From contig NSJX01000116.1 of the NCBI GenBank assembly GCA_002286715.1, positions 1-43,317 on the forward strand: DNA of 43,317 nt, in the 5' to 3' direction. Below, piece after piece: positions 1 to 11,200 of this stretch. Position numbers and translations under genes: made by a program. The notes beneath the pieces were generated by a model. The model did not search any database and had not been told where the DNA came from. It was given only the letters and a program-made list of their open reading frames with translations. Numbering within the stretch: position 1 is the stretch's first letter; every line of letters begins with the position of its first letter. The stretch is from Dentipellis sp. KUC8613 (taxonomy: Eukaryota > Basidiomycota > Agaricomycetes > Russulales > Hericiaceae).

Positions 1-393
1 TGATGATGCTTGACGCCAGAGAGCCCCTCTCTGGTGATTTTATAAACTTAGGGTAAGCATAACAAAGATCAGAGAAAAAGCAAGGAAAATACAGTAAAAT
101 ATTCACTGGGAACTGAATACACTTAGTCGTAGAATAATCATAGTATGTATAGATAGCTGAAAAAAAGCTTGTTTTTATAAACCATCGACTAAATGCAACC
201 GGTTCAAGATGATCAAGCAAGTTGAATAAGAGCTTCAAAACCGCAGCTTTCACATTGTAATATATTGCTGGAGAGTGGAGTTCATTTAATTGAGATATGG
301 AAATGATATCATTGGATAGATAATATTCCGACTAAGCTAATGAGCTCAACTTCAAAGCAACCAGAGCACTGTAGAGCGCTGTAGCCCCCATGA

Positions 394-417
394 GATCGAT
401 CCAGGCCTGGATCGATC
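394..417. repeat. Perfect 24-nt palindrome
   Basis: A 12-base arm beginning GATCGATCC is followed immediately by its exact reverse complement, centred on AGGCCT. There is no spacer. No gene is adjacent, and a role is not evident. Confidence 0.85.
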
Positions 418-982
418 GGAACAAATAGCTTGGTGGTCGCAGCGCCCCGCCCATCGCGCCGCCTCGTGTGCCCATGCCGACCTCACTCGCGGTCCCCGCC
501 CCCTCGCGCCCGCGCCATCTCGCGCTCCTGCCGCCTTTTGCGCCAGGTAAGTCTCATTACATGCCTTCTGTATCAGCTTTTGTGGCCCCCCCTGTATTGT
601 ACCTGCCCCCTGTACCCTGGTAGTGTAGCGTATATCATGTACATAGAGTTTACTTTGTTATTAGTTCAATAAAACAAATTTTATCTTATCATTGCTTGTC
701 TGAAAGTAATAAAACAATAAATAATGACCAGTATAAGGCCCTATATATTGAGGCATCTACTGGGGCTACAGTAGCTATAAGCTACTACCGGCTCACTTTT
801 CGGGATCTACGGGCATCTACGGTAGCCTAAAAAAAAAGGTACCTTACGCAGCAGCCCTACGGCATCTTTTTGCGCTATTTGAGCTATAATAGATCAAAAT
901 TTGCTACAATATCTAAATATAGTACAATCCGCGTTTCCTGATGAAGAGCATGACTCAGGCATACCTCTGCCAGGTCTGCGTT

Positions 983-1156
983 AGAGCTCTACAAGTCGTG
1001 CAGAGCACTCTAGAAGCGAGAGAACCTGGGTTCTCGGTTCGCCTCTGTTCACCTGTGTTTACTGTGCTCTGCATGCCACCAAAGTGAGTTCGCTGGCGTT
1101 CGCTAGTGTTCACCAGTGTTCGCTGAGAATTTCAGAGCTCTACAAGTCATGCAGAG
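983..1156 (+). repeat. Pair of 23-nt direct repeats
   Basis: The word beginning AGAGCTCTACAAGTC occurs at 983-1005 and again at 1134-1156 with one mismatch (G versus A). Between the copies, GTTCGCC/GTTCACC/GTTCGCT words recur, giving a loose minisatellite. There is no coding potential across it. Confidence 0.7.
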
Positions 1157-1327
1157 AATGGCAGAGGCGCGAAGTCGACAATGGTAGCCTCTGTAGGCGA
1201 GGCAAGGGTGTATAGGCCCTACATAAAGCTGAAGCAGCCTTGGAGGCTTCAAGATGTGTCGTGCCTAATGCAGAAGGTATTTTCCACGCTGCTGTGGCGC
1301 TGGGAAGGCTTGATGCATCGTCTCTGT

Positions 1328-1957
1328 TTACTCTTGTTTACTCTGTCCTGCTGGAACACCCCTCACCTTGTTATTTAAATTTCTCGAAAACGGGACCGCC
1401 AATTTCTTAGCAAATTGGTGTGGGGGACGTTCATATATAGGGCTAACACCCTGCCAATTTTCAGGCCGAAATTCTGTGGGCAAGATTAGCGGTCCACCCA
1501 CTAAATACCTGTATAAATCGATCTCTTCTAGATCTCCTGCGTTGATGCATTCTTCGGGTTCCGCAACCAAAGGTTTGGAAGGTAGAATAGCAAAATAGTG
1601 CCCCGAGATCTGCTTCTTGTCAGTCATGCCGAGGGCATCGGGCAGTGTGCGATCAATTTCACAAAGATCGTAGTCGTTCTCTTCAAGCCGCTTGCATATC
1701 AGGGTGACTGATAGACGAATCTTCGGTTTCAGCTGGATATGTAGGTCAGAGATGGAGTAAGGAAGTATAAGAGTTGAACGCACCTTCCACATTTCCGTCC
1801 GACCCAAGTCTGCGTTGTGACGGCGGCCCATCTCGTCTAAGAGGTGTTTGATGTCGAGATACTTGTCCAGCTCGTAGATGGTATCCAGAAAACACTCGCA
1901 GTTTTCCTTCGTCGGAATGCGAGGAAAGTATATGTAATACATGAAGGGAGTCTCCAT
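1328..1957 (-). CDS. Hypothetical protein, possibly 5'-incomplete
   Basis: This is an open frame on the minus strand reading about 210 codons from the first ATG at 1957. The frame stays open upstream to about 2020 but without another ATG, and a CTTCCTCCAG acceptor-like site lies there, so an earlier exon is possible. A 51-nt stretch in the middle (GTGCGT...ATCCAG, about 1731-1781) has good intron ends and keeps frame either way, so the product is about 192 or 209 residues. The sequence is charged (PRIPTKENCECF, ELDKYLDIKHLLDEM) with no domain I recognise. There is no signal peptide or membrane segment. Its 5' end lies only 135 bases from the start of SAP18 on the other strand, so the two probably share a promoter. 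Confidence 0.4.
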   Translation of the reverse strand: METPFMYYIYFPRIPTKENCECFLDTIYELDKYLDIKHLLDEMGRRHNADLGRTEMWKVRSTLILPYSISDLHIQLKPKIRLSVTLICKRLEENDYDLCEIDRTLPDALGMTDKKQISGHYFAILPSKPLVAEPEECINAGDLEEIDLYRYLVGGPLILPTEFRPENWQGVSPIYERPPHQFAKKLAVPFSRNLNNKVRGVPAGQSKQE

Positions 1958-2092
1958 GGAGGAGGTAAGACGTCGCACAAGGTCAAAGACCTCCCTTGGT
2001 TTGGACTCTGGAGGAAGCAAGTCGAGCGTCTGTCACGTGAGATCGTAGCTTGCCTCCGAACCAGCCTGCAAAACTCCCCTCAAGCTCATATC

Positions 2093-3115
2093 ATGGCAGT
2101 TTCAACGCCAGCGGGTATGCCCATAATCGATCGCGAAAAGGTCAGTGCATATCACCTCTTCACATGCAGCTGAAGTGACCTATATCATACAGACTGCGCC
2201 ATTCCTCATACGGGCGTTCGTGAAAGTCGGAGGTCATCATCGACTTGCGCAGTTCCAGGACGGCCCTCAAGCCCTTCCCATCGCAGACGAGCAGCAGATA
2301 TACACATGGTGCGTCACCCTCGAAGATTGCTATTTCTATTTCATTCTTACATCGCGCGCAGGAAGGATGCGACGCTCGCTGAAGTGCTCACCACCCTACG
2401 CAATGTCGGGCCCCAAACTCCCGAATTCCGCCACCCACTCGCTCGCTACTCGTTCCGTGCTGTCTATGCCGACGCCGGAAACCGTGGCCTATTTGCGCAG
2501 AAGGATCTCGGGATTGTTTATTCTCGCGACATCCTGGGCGAGCCCGGTACGCTCGACGGCACCGCGCGGCGCCTGCTCGAGGACAAGGAGACCGGTCCTT
2601 TGCAAAAAGACGCCCGCACGCTCGAAGAACTGCGCTTCGTCCCAGGCGACTACATGTGCATCACTGTCCTGCTCCCGAAGAGCGCCACTATTCCCGCACC
2701 CGGCGGCGAGCTGACGATCAAAGGTAGTGGTGCCGCCGCCGCTGCCGCCGCAAACGGCTGGAAGAACGCGCCTGCTCCCGCGTTGGATAGAAGTGGCCCG
2801 CCGCCGCCTATAGGACGTGGTGGAGGGGGGCACTGGCGTGGTGGGTCGGATGCTCCGTCTGCGCCTGGTCGAGGACGCGGTGGTCGCGGGGATATTGGCC
2901 GCCCTCGAGAACGCGATCTGGACAGGACGCGAGACGACAGGTTCCGTGACGACAGGATGAGAGATGAGAGGGATAGACGCCCCCCTCCACCAAGACGTGG
3001 CGAGTCTCCGCCGCCTCGCAGGGGATGGGGGGAAAGAGACAGGGACCGCGGGTACAGGGATAGGCGGTCGCGGTCGCCATCTCGTTCGCGCTCTCCCATA
3101 CGGCGGAGACGCTGA
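2093..3115 (+). CDS. SAP18-like protein with Arg-rich C-terminal tail
   Basis: Three exons join in frame (2093-2140, 2193-2308, 2362-3115) to give 305 residues. Residues about 10-145 match the SAP18 ubiquitin-like fold: IDREKTAPFLIRAFVK, GGHHRL, a QIYTW segment, DATLAEV, YSFRAVY and the closing FVPGDYMCITVLL. In animals and plants SAP18 belongs to the Sin3 histone deacetylase environment and to the ASAP/PSAP complexes with RNPS1 and Acinus or Pinin, which sit on spliced mRNA. After the domain comes an Ala/Gly-rich linker, then a GRGGGGHWRGG patch and an Arg/Asp/Ser-rich tail ending in RSRSPSRSRS-type repeats. That tail roughly doubles the usual animal length (about 150 residues) and resembles SR-protein tails, which fits an RNA-processing role. 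The exon 1 start sits directly before the conserved IDREK. Confidence 0.92.
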
Positions 3116-3397
3116 TTGCTTGGATTGTATTTCTTAGACACTCCATGTTATTTTTTTTTCGTGTTTGCGTGATGTCCTTGTGCTTAGGATCTTGAGCAAT
3201 TACGAAGACCCGCTTTCTCTCGCTCTGCACCTCGTCGCGCCAGACATTTACATTGACCAGGCTGCGTCTCGACTCGGATGATGATGAGAAAGCTTGGATT
3301 TACAAGCGCGGGAGATTTGATTTGACGAGGCGTACGCGAGATAAGCGATTTGACGCGGTTCATTGTTTCGACCTTTATTCAACCTTGGGTCATTGTC

Positions 3398-3436
3398 CTT
3401 CTCCCTCTTCTCCTCTCCTCCCTCTCTTCCTCTCGC
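3398..3436 (+). promoter_or_regulatory. Pyrimidine tract upstream of the NADAR gene
   Basis: An almost pure C/T run lies about 50-90 bases before the ATG at 3486. Such CT-rich tracts commonly precede transcription starts of highly expressed basidiomycete genes. The 3116-3485 gap holds no convincing coding exon, only this tract and the 3' region of SAP18. Confidence 0.4.
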
Positions 3437-3485
3437 GAAACCTTTTTGATCTTAACCTTGTGTATGTTCTTGTAACCGACATTGA

Positions 3486-5671
3486 ATGGGCAACTCGTCC
3501 TCCCGATACGGCCCAGGCTATCCACTTCCTCCACAGTACGGACCCGCACCGCCGTTCGATCCGTATTCGTCGTCCAAAGGATGGGGCTGGGGACCTTTCA
3601 AAAGCAATAAAAAACGAAGAGAAGAAGAACTTAGGGACTATTGGTACACAGGGCGGACTCTATGGCAGTATCCTTCTGTAGCTCGTGAGTTATAACCGAG
3701 TTGAACCGGGCTGCGTACGTGACATGACATGTTTGTTAGAACCTGGACAGGTAGCCCTTCAACCGATTCCTGCTAATACGGCTGCCATGATGATGAACGC
3801 TGGTCCGATGCCAGGCGTGAGTACAGCGATTCCGTTGTCCACCGCCATGCCACCAGGCGGACCTATCTTCCCATCTACCTATCGCAGTCGCTATCGAACG
3901 CGTGCCCCGCGCTACCGTTCGCACAGGCATCGACGGCGACGCGACCCTTCTCCGAGCATTCTCAGTGACGACTCCGACAGCCTATCGACCTACGATGACA
4001 GCGGCTCGTCAGAATATTATTCGCGACATCATGACTACCATCCTCGACGGCACGGGCGGTCCTATGGCTCGAGCCATGGGCACAACCCTCTCCCTCGGCC
4101 TCCAAAAGATGTGTTGAATACGACACCCTACCGCGGCATCCTTGCGCAGCTCCCAAGCGTGCAGGCCGAATACTGGCGCAACGTTGGTGGATCCGACCAT
4201 CGTTCTCACCACCACCACCATCACCGCCGTGAGCCCACATACCCCGAGCCATATCGTGAGGAGCGTAGGCGCGATGGCTGGTTCCGCGGTCTGCGACGAC
4301 GCGACCGATTCCCTACTTTCTCGGGCTTCGCCAACTTAATGCCAGGTGTTCGCTTAGCATCAGCCGCCGTACCCATGCCCGAGCCCCAGCTCGCCGACCC
4401 CGCCTCCCATCCGCCAGATGCACCCGCTCCCCCTGTTGTCCCTCAGATGACAGAGCAGCGCTCTCGTCACGTCTCGATATCTACCCCCGCTCCCCCGGGC
4501 GGGATGCGAATGCCCTCCCCAGGCCCCGGCGGAATGCGAATTCCCTCCCCTGCTCCTGGTGGAATGCGCATGCCGTCTCCAGGCCCTGGTGGCCCGATGC
4601 GCATGCCGTCCCCCATGCCAGATGGCGGTTCGCGCATGCCCGGCACTCCTGCTGTGAATCTCGCGACCCGCAGGCAGACGCCAGGCCCTGGCATGGGTGG
4701 GATGCGGATGCCGTCGCCTACGCCATCTTCATACCAGACGCCTGGCGGCATGCCGGTCCCTCCACCTGGCGTCATCCCTGGAGTCATCCCACCGTCAGGA
4801 TCCTATCCCGGTGGGCAGCCAAGCTCATACCCCGGCCAGCAGAGCACGTACCCTGGCCAGCAGGCGAGCCCATATCCGAGCGCGCAGCCCGGTTCGATGC
4901 CCATGCCGTCTCCAGGGCGCGGACCCATGTCGATGCCATCTCCTGGGCGCGGACCCATGTCAATGCCGTCTCCCGGACGCGGACCAATGTCCATGCCGTC
5001 GCCGGGACGTAGCATGAGCATACCGATGGGCGCAGGCGGAAGTATGCCAATGCCTTCACCTGGTATGCCAATGCCCTCACCCGGTCGGGGGCCTGGCATG
5101 CCCATGCCGTCGCCGTCCATGATGCCCATGCCCGTCACTCCTGGTAGTGGATCGGGTCCGCCAGTCCGGTTTAGCGGGTATGGACAGTATGCCGGGTTCC
5201 TGCATCACTCGCCGCACAATATTTTGTATGACGACGAATTGTACCCGACGGCGTTGCATCTCTTCGAGGCGCTCAAGTTCTTGGACCACCGCCCTGATAT
5301 CGCGGAGCGAATTCGGGAATGCCAGCGGGCGGAGGAGGTGTATGCGATCAGCTCGAGCATGGCTGAGTACACAAGGCCGGACTGGCACTCTGTGGCGATT
5401 AGCATGGTGCGTTGTCGTTCTTCTTTCTTCCGATTTCGCGTGCTGAGTGCACTCTGGTGTATAGATGGACGAGGTGCTGCACCACAAATTCCGTCAGCAC
5501 GGCGACCTGCGCTCGCTCCTTCTGAATACAGGCAACGCGGAGCTCATCTATGCTGAGCCTAACGACACGTTCTGGGGTGAAGGCCTCGGTGGTTCGGGCG
5601 CGAACGAGCTTGGCAAGGCTCTTATGCGCGTCCGCGAGCGGCTGCGGCGCGAGGCCAGCCGCATTGGTTGA
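3486..5671 (+). CDS. NADAR-domain protein with N-myristoylation motif and Pro-rich repeats
   Basis: Three exons join in frame (3486-3684, 3740-5406, 5465-5671) to give 690 residues. The N-terminus MGNSSS fits an N-myristoylation signal (Gly2, Ser6). The middle is low complexity: an Arg/His-rich part with a run of six His around residue 173, then Met/Pro/Ser/Gly repeats (RMPSPGPGG type, then four MPSPGRGPMS units). Residues about 543-690 match NADAR/YbiA (formerly DUF1768): FSGYGQYAGFLHHSP, ELYPTALHLFEALKF, KFRQHGDLRSLLLNT, then FWGEG and LGKALMRVRERL. NADAR domains are linked to hydrolysis of ADP-ribose or riboflavin-pathway intermediates. Myristoylation would place the protein at a membrane, which is inference. 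The intron 2 junction falls inside the domain, and both flanks match the family. The enzymatic substrate cannot be read from sequence. Confidence 0.85.
4498..4640 (+). repeat. Coding repeat, RMPSPGPGG type
   Basis: Within exon 2 of the NADAR gene an imperfect 30-36 nt unit is repeated about four times, each encoding a variant of GMRMPSPGPG. It is part of the disordered linker between the N-terminal anchor motif and the NADAR domain. Confidence 0.75.
4903..5022 (+). repeat. Coding minisatellite, 30-nt unit
   Basis: About four consecutive 30-nt units encode MPSPGRGPMS. Differences between units are mostly at third codon positions (ATCTCC/GTCTCC/GTCGCC), so the peptide has been kept while the DNA drifted. 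Copy number is likely to vary between strains. Confidence 0.8.
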
Positions 5672-5991
5672 CGATGATATGATGATTGCTCTGATGTATC
5701 CCTTTTTTCATTCTTGCTGCTCGCTCCTGTTGTTTGTTGTTCTTTTTTGGTTACTGACCACTCCGCGCGATACCTCCCTCCATCTGTTCATATCCTTATA
5801 CCTTCATACTCCCCCGTTATGTTTACGTTCTGAGTCCTGTCTCTGTTAGCCTGTGATGTATGCACGACCTGTCACGCCGAGTTGCTTCATGTATCGTAGA
5901 TATGCCACTTTACTACTATCACGTTGCAATAACATGTCTTGCTTATGCTTTTCCACACGAAACATCCGTCGAATCCAACACTGCACCGTCA
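5672..5991. other. Convergent 3' intergenic gap
   Basis: This 320-base AT/T-rich gap lies between the ends of the NADAR gene (plus) and the LARP7-like gene (minus). I see only likely 3' untranslated sequence and no coding exon. Confidence 0.6.
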
Positions 5992-7908
5992 CTACGCGCC
6001 CCTGCGCCGCTTGCGCTTCGGACCCGCATCCTCCGCACCACCGCCGAGAGCCTTTATGACGGCCTCCCGGCGCACCTTCTCGGGTATCTTCTCCCAATAC
6101 GCGGCCTCCTGCCGCCCTTGCAGCAACTCCAGCGCAATCGGCTTGACTCCCGGCGCCGGCGCGGATCCAGTCGTGTCGAGCGGCTGAGCCTGCACCTGCG
6201 GTGTCGCTGCGAAGGACGACAAGATCGTACTGGCGTGCTGGGGGTCGGAGAGCCGGAGGTAACACTTAGAACAGAGGACGTCAGCGTGAGTTCCAGTGGA
6301 TGAAGGTGCATAGCGGAGACGCACCATGTCGAGACCCTTGGTGAAGTCGACATAGTCGATCGCCGAGTCTGGGAGCCCGGCAGAGAACAGCGCGCGCAGA
6401 GTCGTTTTGTTGGTCTGGGGGTGGATATTGCGCGCATGCAGGACGCGATTTGGGGGATAGGGCGCGTCGGGCGATAGGCCGGTCGGGGGCGCGGGGGTGT
6501 CGCTGTCCGGCCCTGGGTAGGGATCGGACGTGGGGAGCCGTTGAAGGCGGGCGGAAGAGGCTTGAGGCGCGGGTACGGGCGCAGTCGCTGCTTTCATTTT
6601 CTCGAGCAGACTGTCCCGGTACGCGACGTACTCGTCTTGCAGGGCGTCCCATTGCGCCTTCGGCAGGGCGCGGAAGCCGGCTCTGAACGCGAGTGCTTGT
6701 GTCGGTATGCTGTCATCAGGTATGTGTGCGTCCGCGGACCGGTCCCAGGGCCATTCGCGTACGAGGCGCGCAGATGCGGCGGGGTCAATGAGGGTGACGA
6801 GGGCGAAGCCTTTGCATTTGGGGATTGCGTCTGGCGGGTCTTGGTAGTGTGGAGGGAAGACGATGCGCTGGACATGCATGTAAGGTGAATTTGCGCTTGA
6901 ATGGTTGTTGGAGAGAAGATCACGGAGGAGGCGAAGGACGCCTGCGGTGGTTCGGTGGGTGGTGGGTATATTTTCCTAGGATATGTAAACATTAGCGCTG
7001 TGAAAGCAAGCAGCAAGGCCCCTGCATGTCCGGCCAGAGATCCATGACGATGAAGCAATCTCGACAGCTGAAGTACGACGCAAGAAATACGCGCGGATAC
7101 TGAGCGCCCATATGAAGGCTCATTCATTTCTTCACCTTGAAGGCCAGCGGCCTTCGACACGTCGAGATCGTATTTGAACGTCAGCGAGATAGGATATTGT
7201 TATCGCATAAGAAGCATGTGTAAGGCCGACCTAGGGTTGGGAGAACCAGGGCTGGCCTCGTGTCTGCTGCTCAAGCGAAAGACAATGGAATTGAATTATC
7301 CGAGTTCACAAAACCGCTCAAACGACGACCGCGGGCACAAGGATAGACCTCTGGCCGAATGATGCGGGGAGACGAGATTACTCACAATGTAGATTGTCTG
7401 CAGTTGCCAATATTTTCGGTCAAAACTGGAAAAGCGGTCCACGACGGCTTCCCAGTCCTTGCGCCTGATCTCGTATCCTCCTGAATTCCGACCTGGACGC
7501 GCAGCAGTGACGACTATCATCCGTGTCTCGAATATGTCAGGTAGGTGCGTCCGTAGGGCCTTGACGAGAGCGACTTCGTTCGTCAACGAATTGAGGTACG
7601 GAGTGGTCTGCAGAAGGTGACTGAGGGAGATAACTTTACGATGCATCAATGTCGTTTGAGAAGAACAGGGTACGATGGTACTTACAACCATCTCTGTTGG
7701 GATCGCGCAGACTTGGTGTTGTCCAGAGAGCATAGTCGGAGAGGGCGAGAGAAAGCAGGAAGGCTGCCTCTTCGTCATTGGGATCCTGCTTGCCTTTGCC
7801 TTTCACATCGGATGGAAGCACAACAGGTGCTATGAAAGACGGTTGCACAGTTGCTGCGGCGCCTTTTGACGGTTTCCTGTTCTTGTTGACTGCCCGAGGA
7901 ACGAACAT
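5992..7908 (-). CDS. LARP7/Pof8-like La-related RNA-binding protein
   Basis: Three minus-strand exons join in frame (7908-7686, 7633-7386, 6975-5992) to give 484 residues. Residues about 45-110 look like a La motif (EAAFLLSLALSDYALW, DGFISLSHLL). Residues about 152-225 form an RRM crossing the second junction (QTIYIENIPTTH, then KCKGFALVTLID). Residues about 335-460 resemble the extended xRRM of LARP7-type proteins: HARNIHPQTNKTTLRALF, VDFTKGLDMVRLRY, CYLRLSD, then a long helix with YWEKIPEK. The C-terminus PKRKRRR is a likely nuclear signal. LARP7-family proteins bind the 3' end and a stem of 7SK or telomerase RNA; in fission yeast Pof8 has the telomerase role. The second intron is unusually long (410 nt). 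An in-frame upstream ATG at 7995 exists, but its extension looks like leader sequence. Confidence 0.8.
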
Positions 7909-8212
7909 GGCGGGCGGAAGGGCGTCGGTGTCGCGGGCAACGGCGAGGAAGGCTATGACGAGCCGGGCCGGGAGGCCGGAGTGAGCACAGGCCAATGAGA
8001 AGCGCCGGAGGATGGCGTGGTGTGACCGAGTCGATGTTAGTCTAGTCCTCCTCCTCCTCCTTTTCCTCCCGCCCTCCCGCCCCGCCTTCCCCGCCCTCCC
8101 CCGCCCTCAATCCCGACATCTCTCTCGCTGCCCGGCTCCTATACCCTCCTTTTGTACAAATTCGCCGAGGACTTTGTATCAACAAGGGCCTTCCGCCCTA
8201 TCCGCCGTTTCC
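7909..8212. promoter_or_regulatory. Divergent promoter, LARP7-like / Boi-like
   Basis: These 304 bases separate the outward-facing starts of the LARP7-like gene and the Boi-like gene. The half near the Boi-like start is strongly CT-rich (about 8040-8110, CTCC repeats). No clear TATA box is seen. Control elements for both genes must lie here or inside the transcribed regions. Confidence 0.5.
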
Positions 8213-11200
8213 ATGGTTGAATACGTCTACGCATTACATGATTTCATCCCGGAGCACGACGACGAGGTTGCTTTCCTTGCCGGCGAGCGCATCGAGGTTG
8301 TCGAGAAGGATGACCTCTACGGAGATGGCTGGTGGCAGGTGAGCGTCCTCTGCTTTTTTACCATGCCATTTTCTCGTGTCTTTCCCATCACCTCCCCCGC
8401 GACCTGCATCGCGTTTCTGTGTCATGTTTTCCCTCTTTGTCTCCCGAAAAGCGCTGTCATGGCCTCCATGCGGCAGCATCGTTCCATGATTCGTGCACAT
8501 AACAAGCGCGCTTTATCTCTGTCGACCCTTGTCGACAGCTTGCATTTTCGCGGAATGCAATGATCTACTTGAGCCATCCTTCATGCCTCCATCTTTCCTT
8601 CGACTGGGGTGTCGTGCTAACATGTCTTCCCTCTTCTCCAAGGGTCGCAACCTCGCCGGCAAGGTAGGCCTCTTCCCGAAGAGCTACACTCAGCCCGCGC
8701 CCTCCGAGACAAAACCCGCCTCCACATCCGCCACCACTCCATCCTCAGCCTCTCCTGCTGCTCTTTCTTCACCTTCACCCGCTCCCGCATCTGCAGTACC
8801 ACCTTCATCGTCTGCACCTTCCCAATCACCCAAATCGACCGCCTTACTTCAACCTCTAGCGGAGGAACCTGAATCGATGTCCCTAGGCTCAGCGCATATC
8901 CCAAGTCCGACGCTGTCCAAAGGCGCCACCAGTGATGGCGAGCAACCCCGGGCGAACGGTGACGGCGAGGTCATGCGCGCCACCATGACTGACGTCCAGA
9001 AGGCCATCGAGCAACTTGGCCACACCACCGATGACGGCACTCGCAGCTTCTCCTTTTCTAGTACCCGTGAAGGCGACTCCACCGACCATGACACCGACGC
9101 CGATACCGATGCCGACGGTGATAACGAGGATTTCTACCGTAACGCTCGCCAGAAGCTCGCCGACCGCGCCCGCCGCGCTGTCGAAGAGGCTGCCGCGCGC
9201 GAGGCCGAGAGTGCATCCTCACGCCGCAACACTGCTCCTCCCATTGATGTCGAAGTCAGCGACGAGAGCGAGGGCGAGGACGACGATGCCCACATGCCTG
9301 ATTCGCCATCACCCACGCGCCAGCGTCGCCCTTCATACATCGCAGAGGAAGAAGAGGAGGACACTACCATGTTGCGTGTTCCGTCCGAGAGCACCCAGGT
9401 TCCCGCGGAGGCGAACCGCTCGTCTTCTGGCTCATCCCACGTCATCCCCAGTGAAGGCTACATCGTGCCTTCCCCCGCGGTCAAGGATGACGTCGAACTT
9501 CCGACCGCCACGCAAGCCACGTTTCCTCTCATCGACACTGAGGCTGCGTCTTCGCGCCCGTCATCCGCAGCGCTGCCAAGTCCCATCTCGCCAGGCACGC
9601 GCTCAGATCCTCACAGCAGCCGGCCATCATCTCAACAAGCTTTCGCGGACAAGCAGACTGTTGCAATTGCGCCTGCTGTTCCGATGGGGACTTTGCAAGA
9701 GGCTGCAGGCCTTCTCCCTTCTCCCGCGGCGTCCTCTGCTGGTAATGCTGTAAATAGCGCGCGCTCTTCCCTCCAAGTTTCGGCACAGCAACAGCAACAA
9801 CAACGTCAGCTGTCGCCTGTCAGGGCGCCGTCATCACACCCGTCCGATTGGACTGTCGAGGAGGTCGCTGATTGGCTCCGGTCGAAGGGCTTCGACGAGA
9901 GCACTTGCGACAAGTTCATAGGTATGTCGTTCTTATCTCCATAAGTAGCGCCTGTGTCTCATATCCAGCAGAGCAAGAAATCACGGGCGATGTCCTCCTC
10001 GAACTCGACGTCAACCTCCTCAAGACCGAGATCGGCATCGTGGCCTTCGGCAAGCGCATGCGCATTGCAAACTCTATCACGGAACTCCGTCGCCCGCCTT
10101 CGGTCGTGTCCTCCGAGCATAATCGACCCCTGCGCTCGCACTCCCAATCGCAGTCCGTTTCCTATTCCGTCGCAACGAGCTCGGCTCAACAATCCCTCAA
10201 CAGCCCGTATCACAATGTCCCTGGGATCAGCCCGCCCGTGTCGGCCGTGCCTACAACGCCGGGGTCGAATGGCAATGGCTTCGCTAACGTCATGAGCCCC
10301 GAGAGCCCGCCTCATACCGGCGACATCGCGGGCACCCCTGCGCCCCGCATGCGCCGCGACTCGGACCCTCCGCGTGTCGAGGGTATGAATGGTAGTGAGG
10401 CTACGATTGGGCTCGGTCTCGGCATCCCGACTGCTCTGTTGTTGAGTCCGACTGGATCTCTCAAGTTGCCGGTGAGTTCCTCTATCTGGCTACGTGGATA
10501 CTCATGCTGATAATGTTACATCTAGGAGCGTCCTGCCCAATTAACTCTGTCACCGAGCGATGGTGCACTTGCCTCTAGTGTCAAGGCTATTGGAGGCGCG
10601 ATTCCGGAAGATGGTGAGGGCGAACGTGCGGCTTTGAGCGAGGTACGTTCTATCAGGATCTCGGCCATATCTTGTACTGACCTTACCTGTTTTGGCAGAG
10701 CGAGACAGCGAAGCATGCCGAAACGCGGTCCAAGCGCCGTCGCGTCTTCGGCCGCTCCGAATCCAACTCGTCCAAAAACAAGGAGAAAGAGAAGGAAAAA
10801 GAGAAGGAGAAGGAGAAGGAGGAAAGGGACAGCGGCAGCCGCACCTCCAAGGACGGCTCCACGCTCGTCGCAGACGATGCACCCGCCACGACTGTGCGCA
10901 ACAACAGCCGCAAGCGCAGTCTCGACGCAACACACAAGGCCTCAGACCGTCTCAGCATCTTCGGCGGTCTCGGCGGTACGCTCGGCAAGTCGCGCAAACC
11001 GCCCCCGCGTTACTCTGCGTACGTCGATAACGCGGACCTCCCCAGCGAGAAATCGCCCTCGACGCTCGCGCGTCTTTATGCGGGACCTCGCAAGTCGCGC
11101 CGCCCCTCGACGTCTGATGGCGCCTCGTCCTCGCTCAAGCCACATAACGAGAAGCGTGACTCCAAGGACTCGAAAGATTCCAAGGGCGAGAAGTCCACCC

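Larger units (their letters stand above)
1..1327. other. Gene-poor left flank
   Basis: No coding region can be supported here. The first 420 bases and 640-930 are AT-rich. Bases 960-1170 hold short direct repeats and iterated GTTCGCT/GTTCACC-like words. The open frame at 430-672 is a Pro/Arg/Ser-rich translation of a GC-rich patch without a recognisable domain. The region could be remnant intergenic or mobile-element DNA, but I see no transposase, reverse transcriptase or terminal repeats. Confidence 0.6.

Noticed and set aside
430..672. 80-codon open frame in the left flank
   Set aside because: Its translation is a Pro/Arg/Ser-rich reading of GC-rich DNA and turns hydrophobic and random after 540. 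It has no domain, promoter or splice context.
2650..3141. Minus-strand Ser/Arg/Pro-rich frame opposite the SAP18 tail
   Set aside because: It is the complement of the Arg/Asp-rich tail and a low-complexity shadow.
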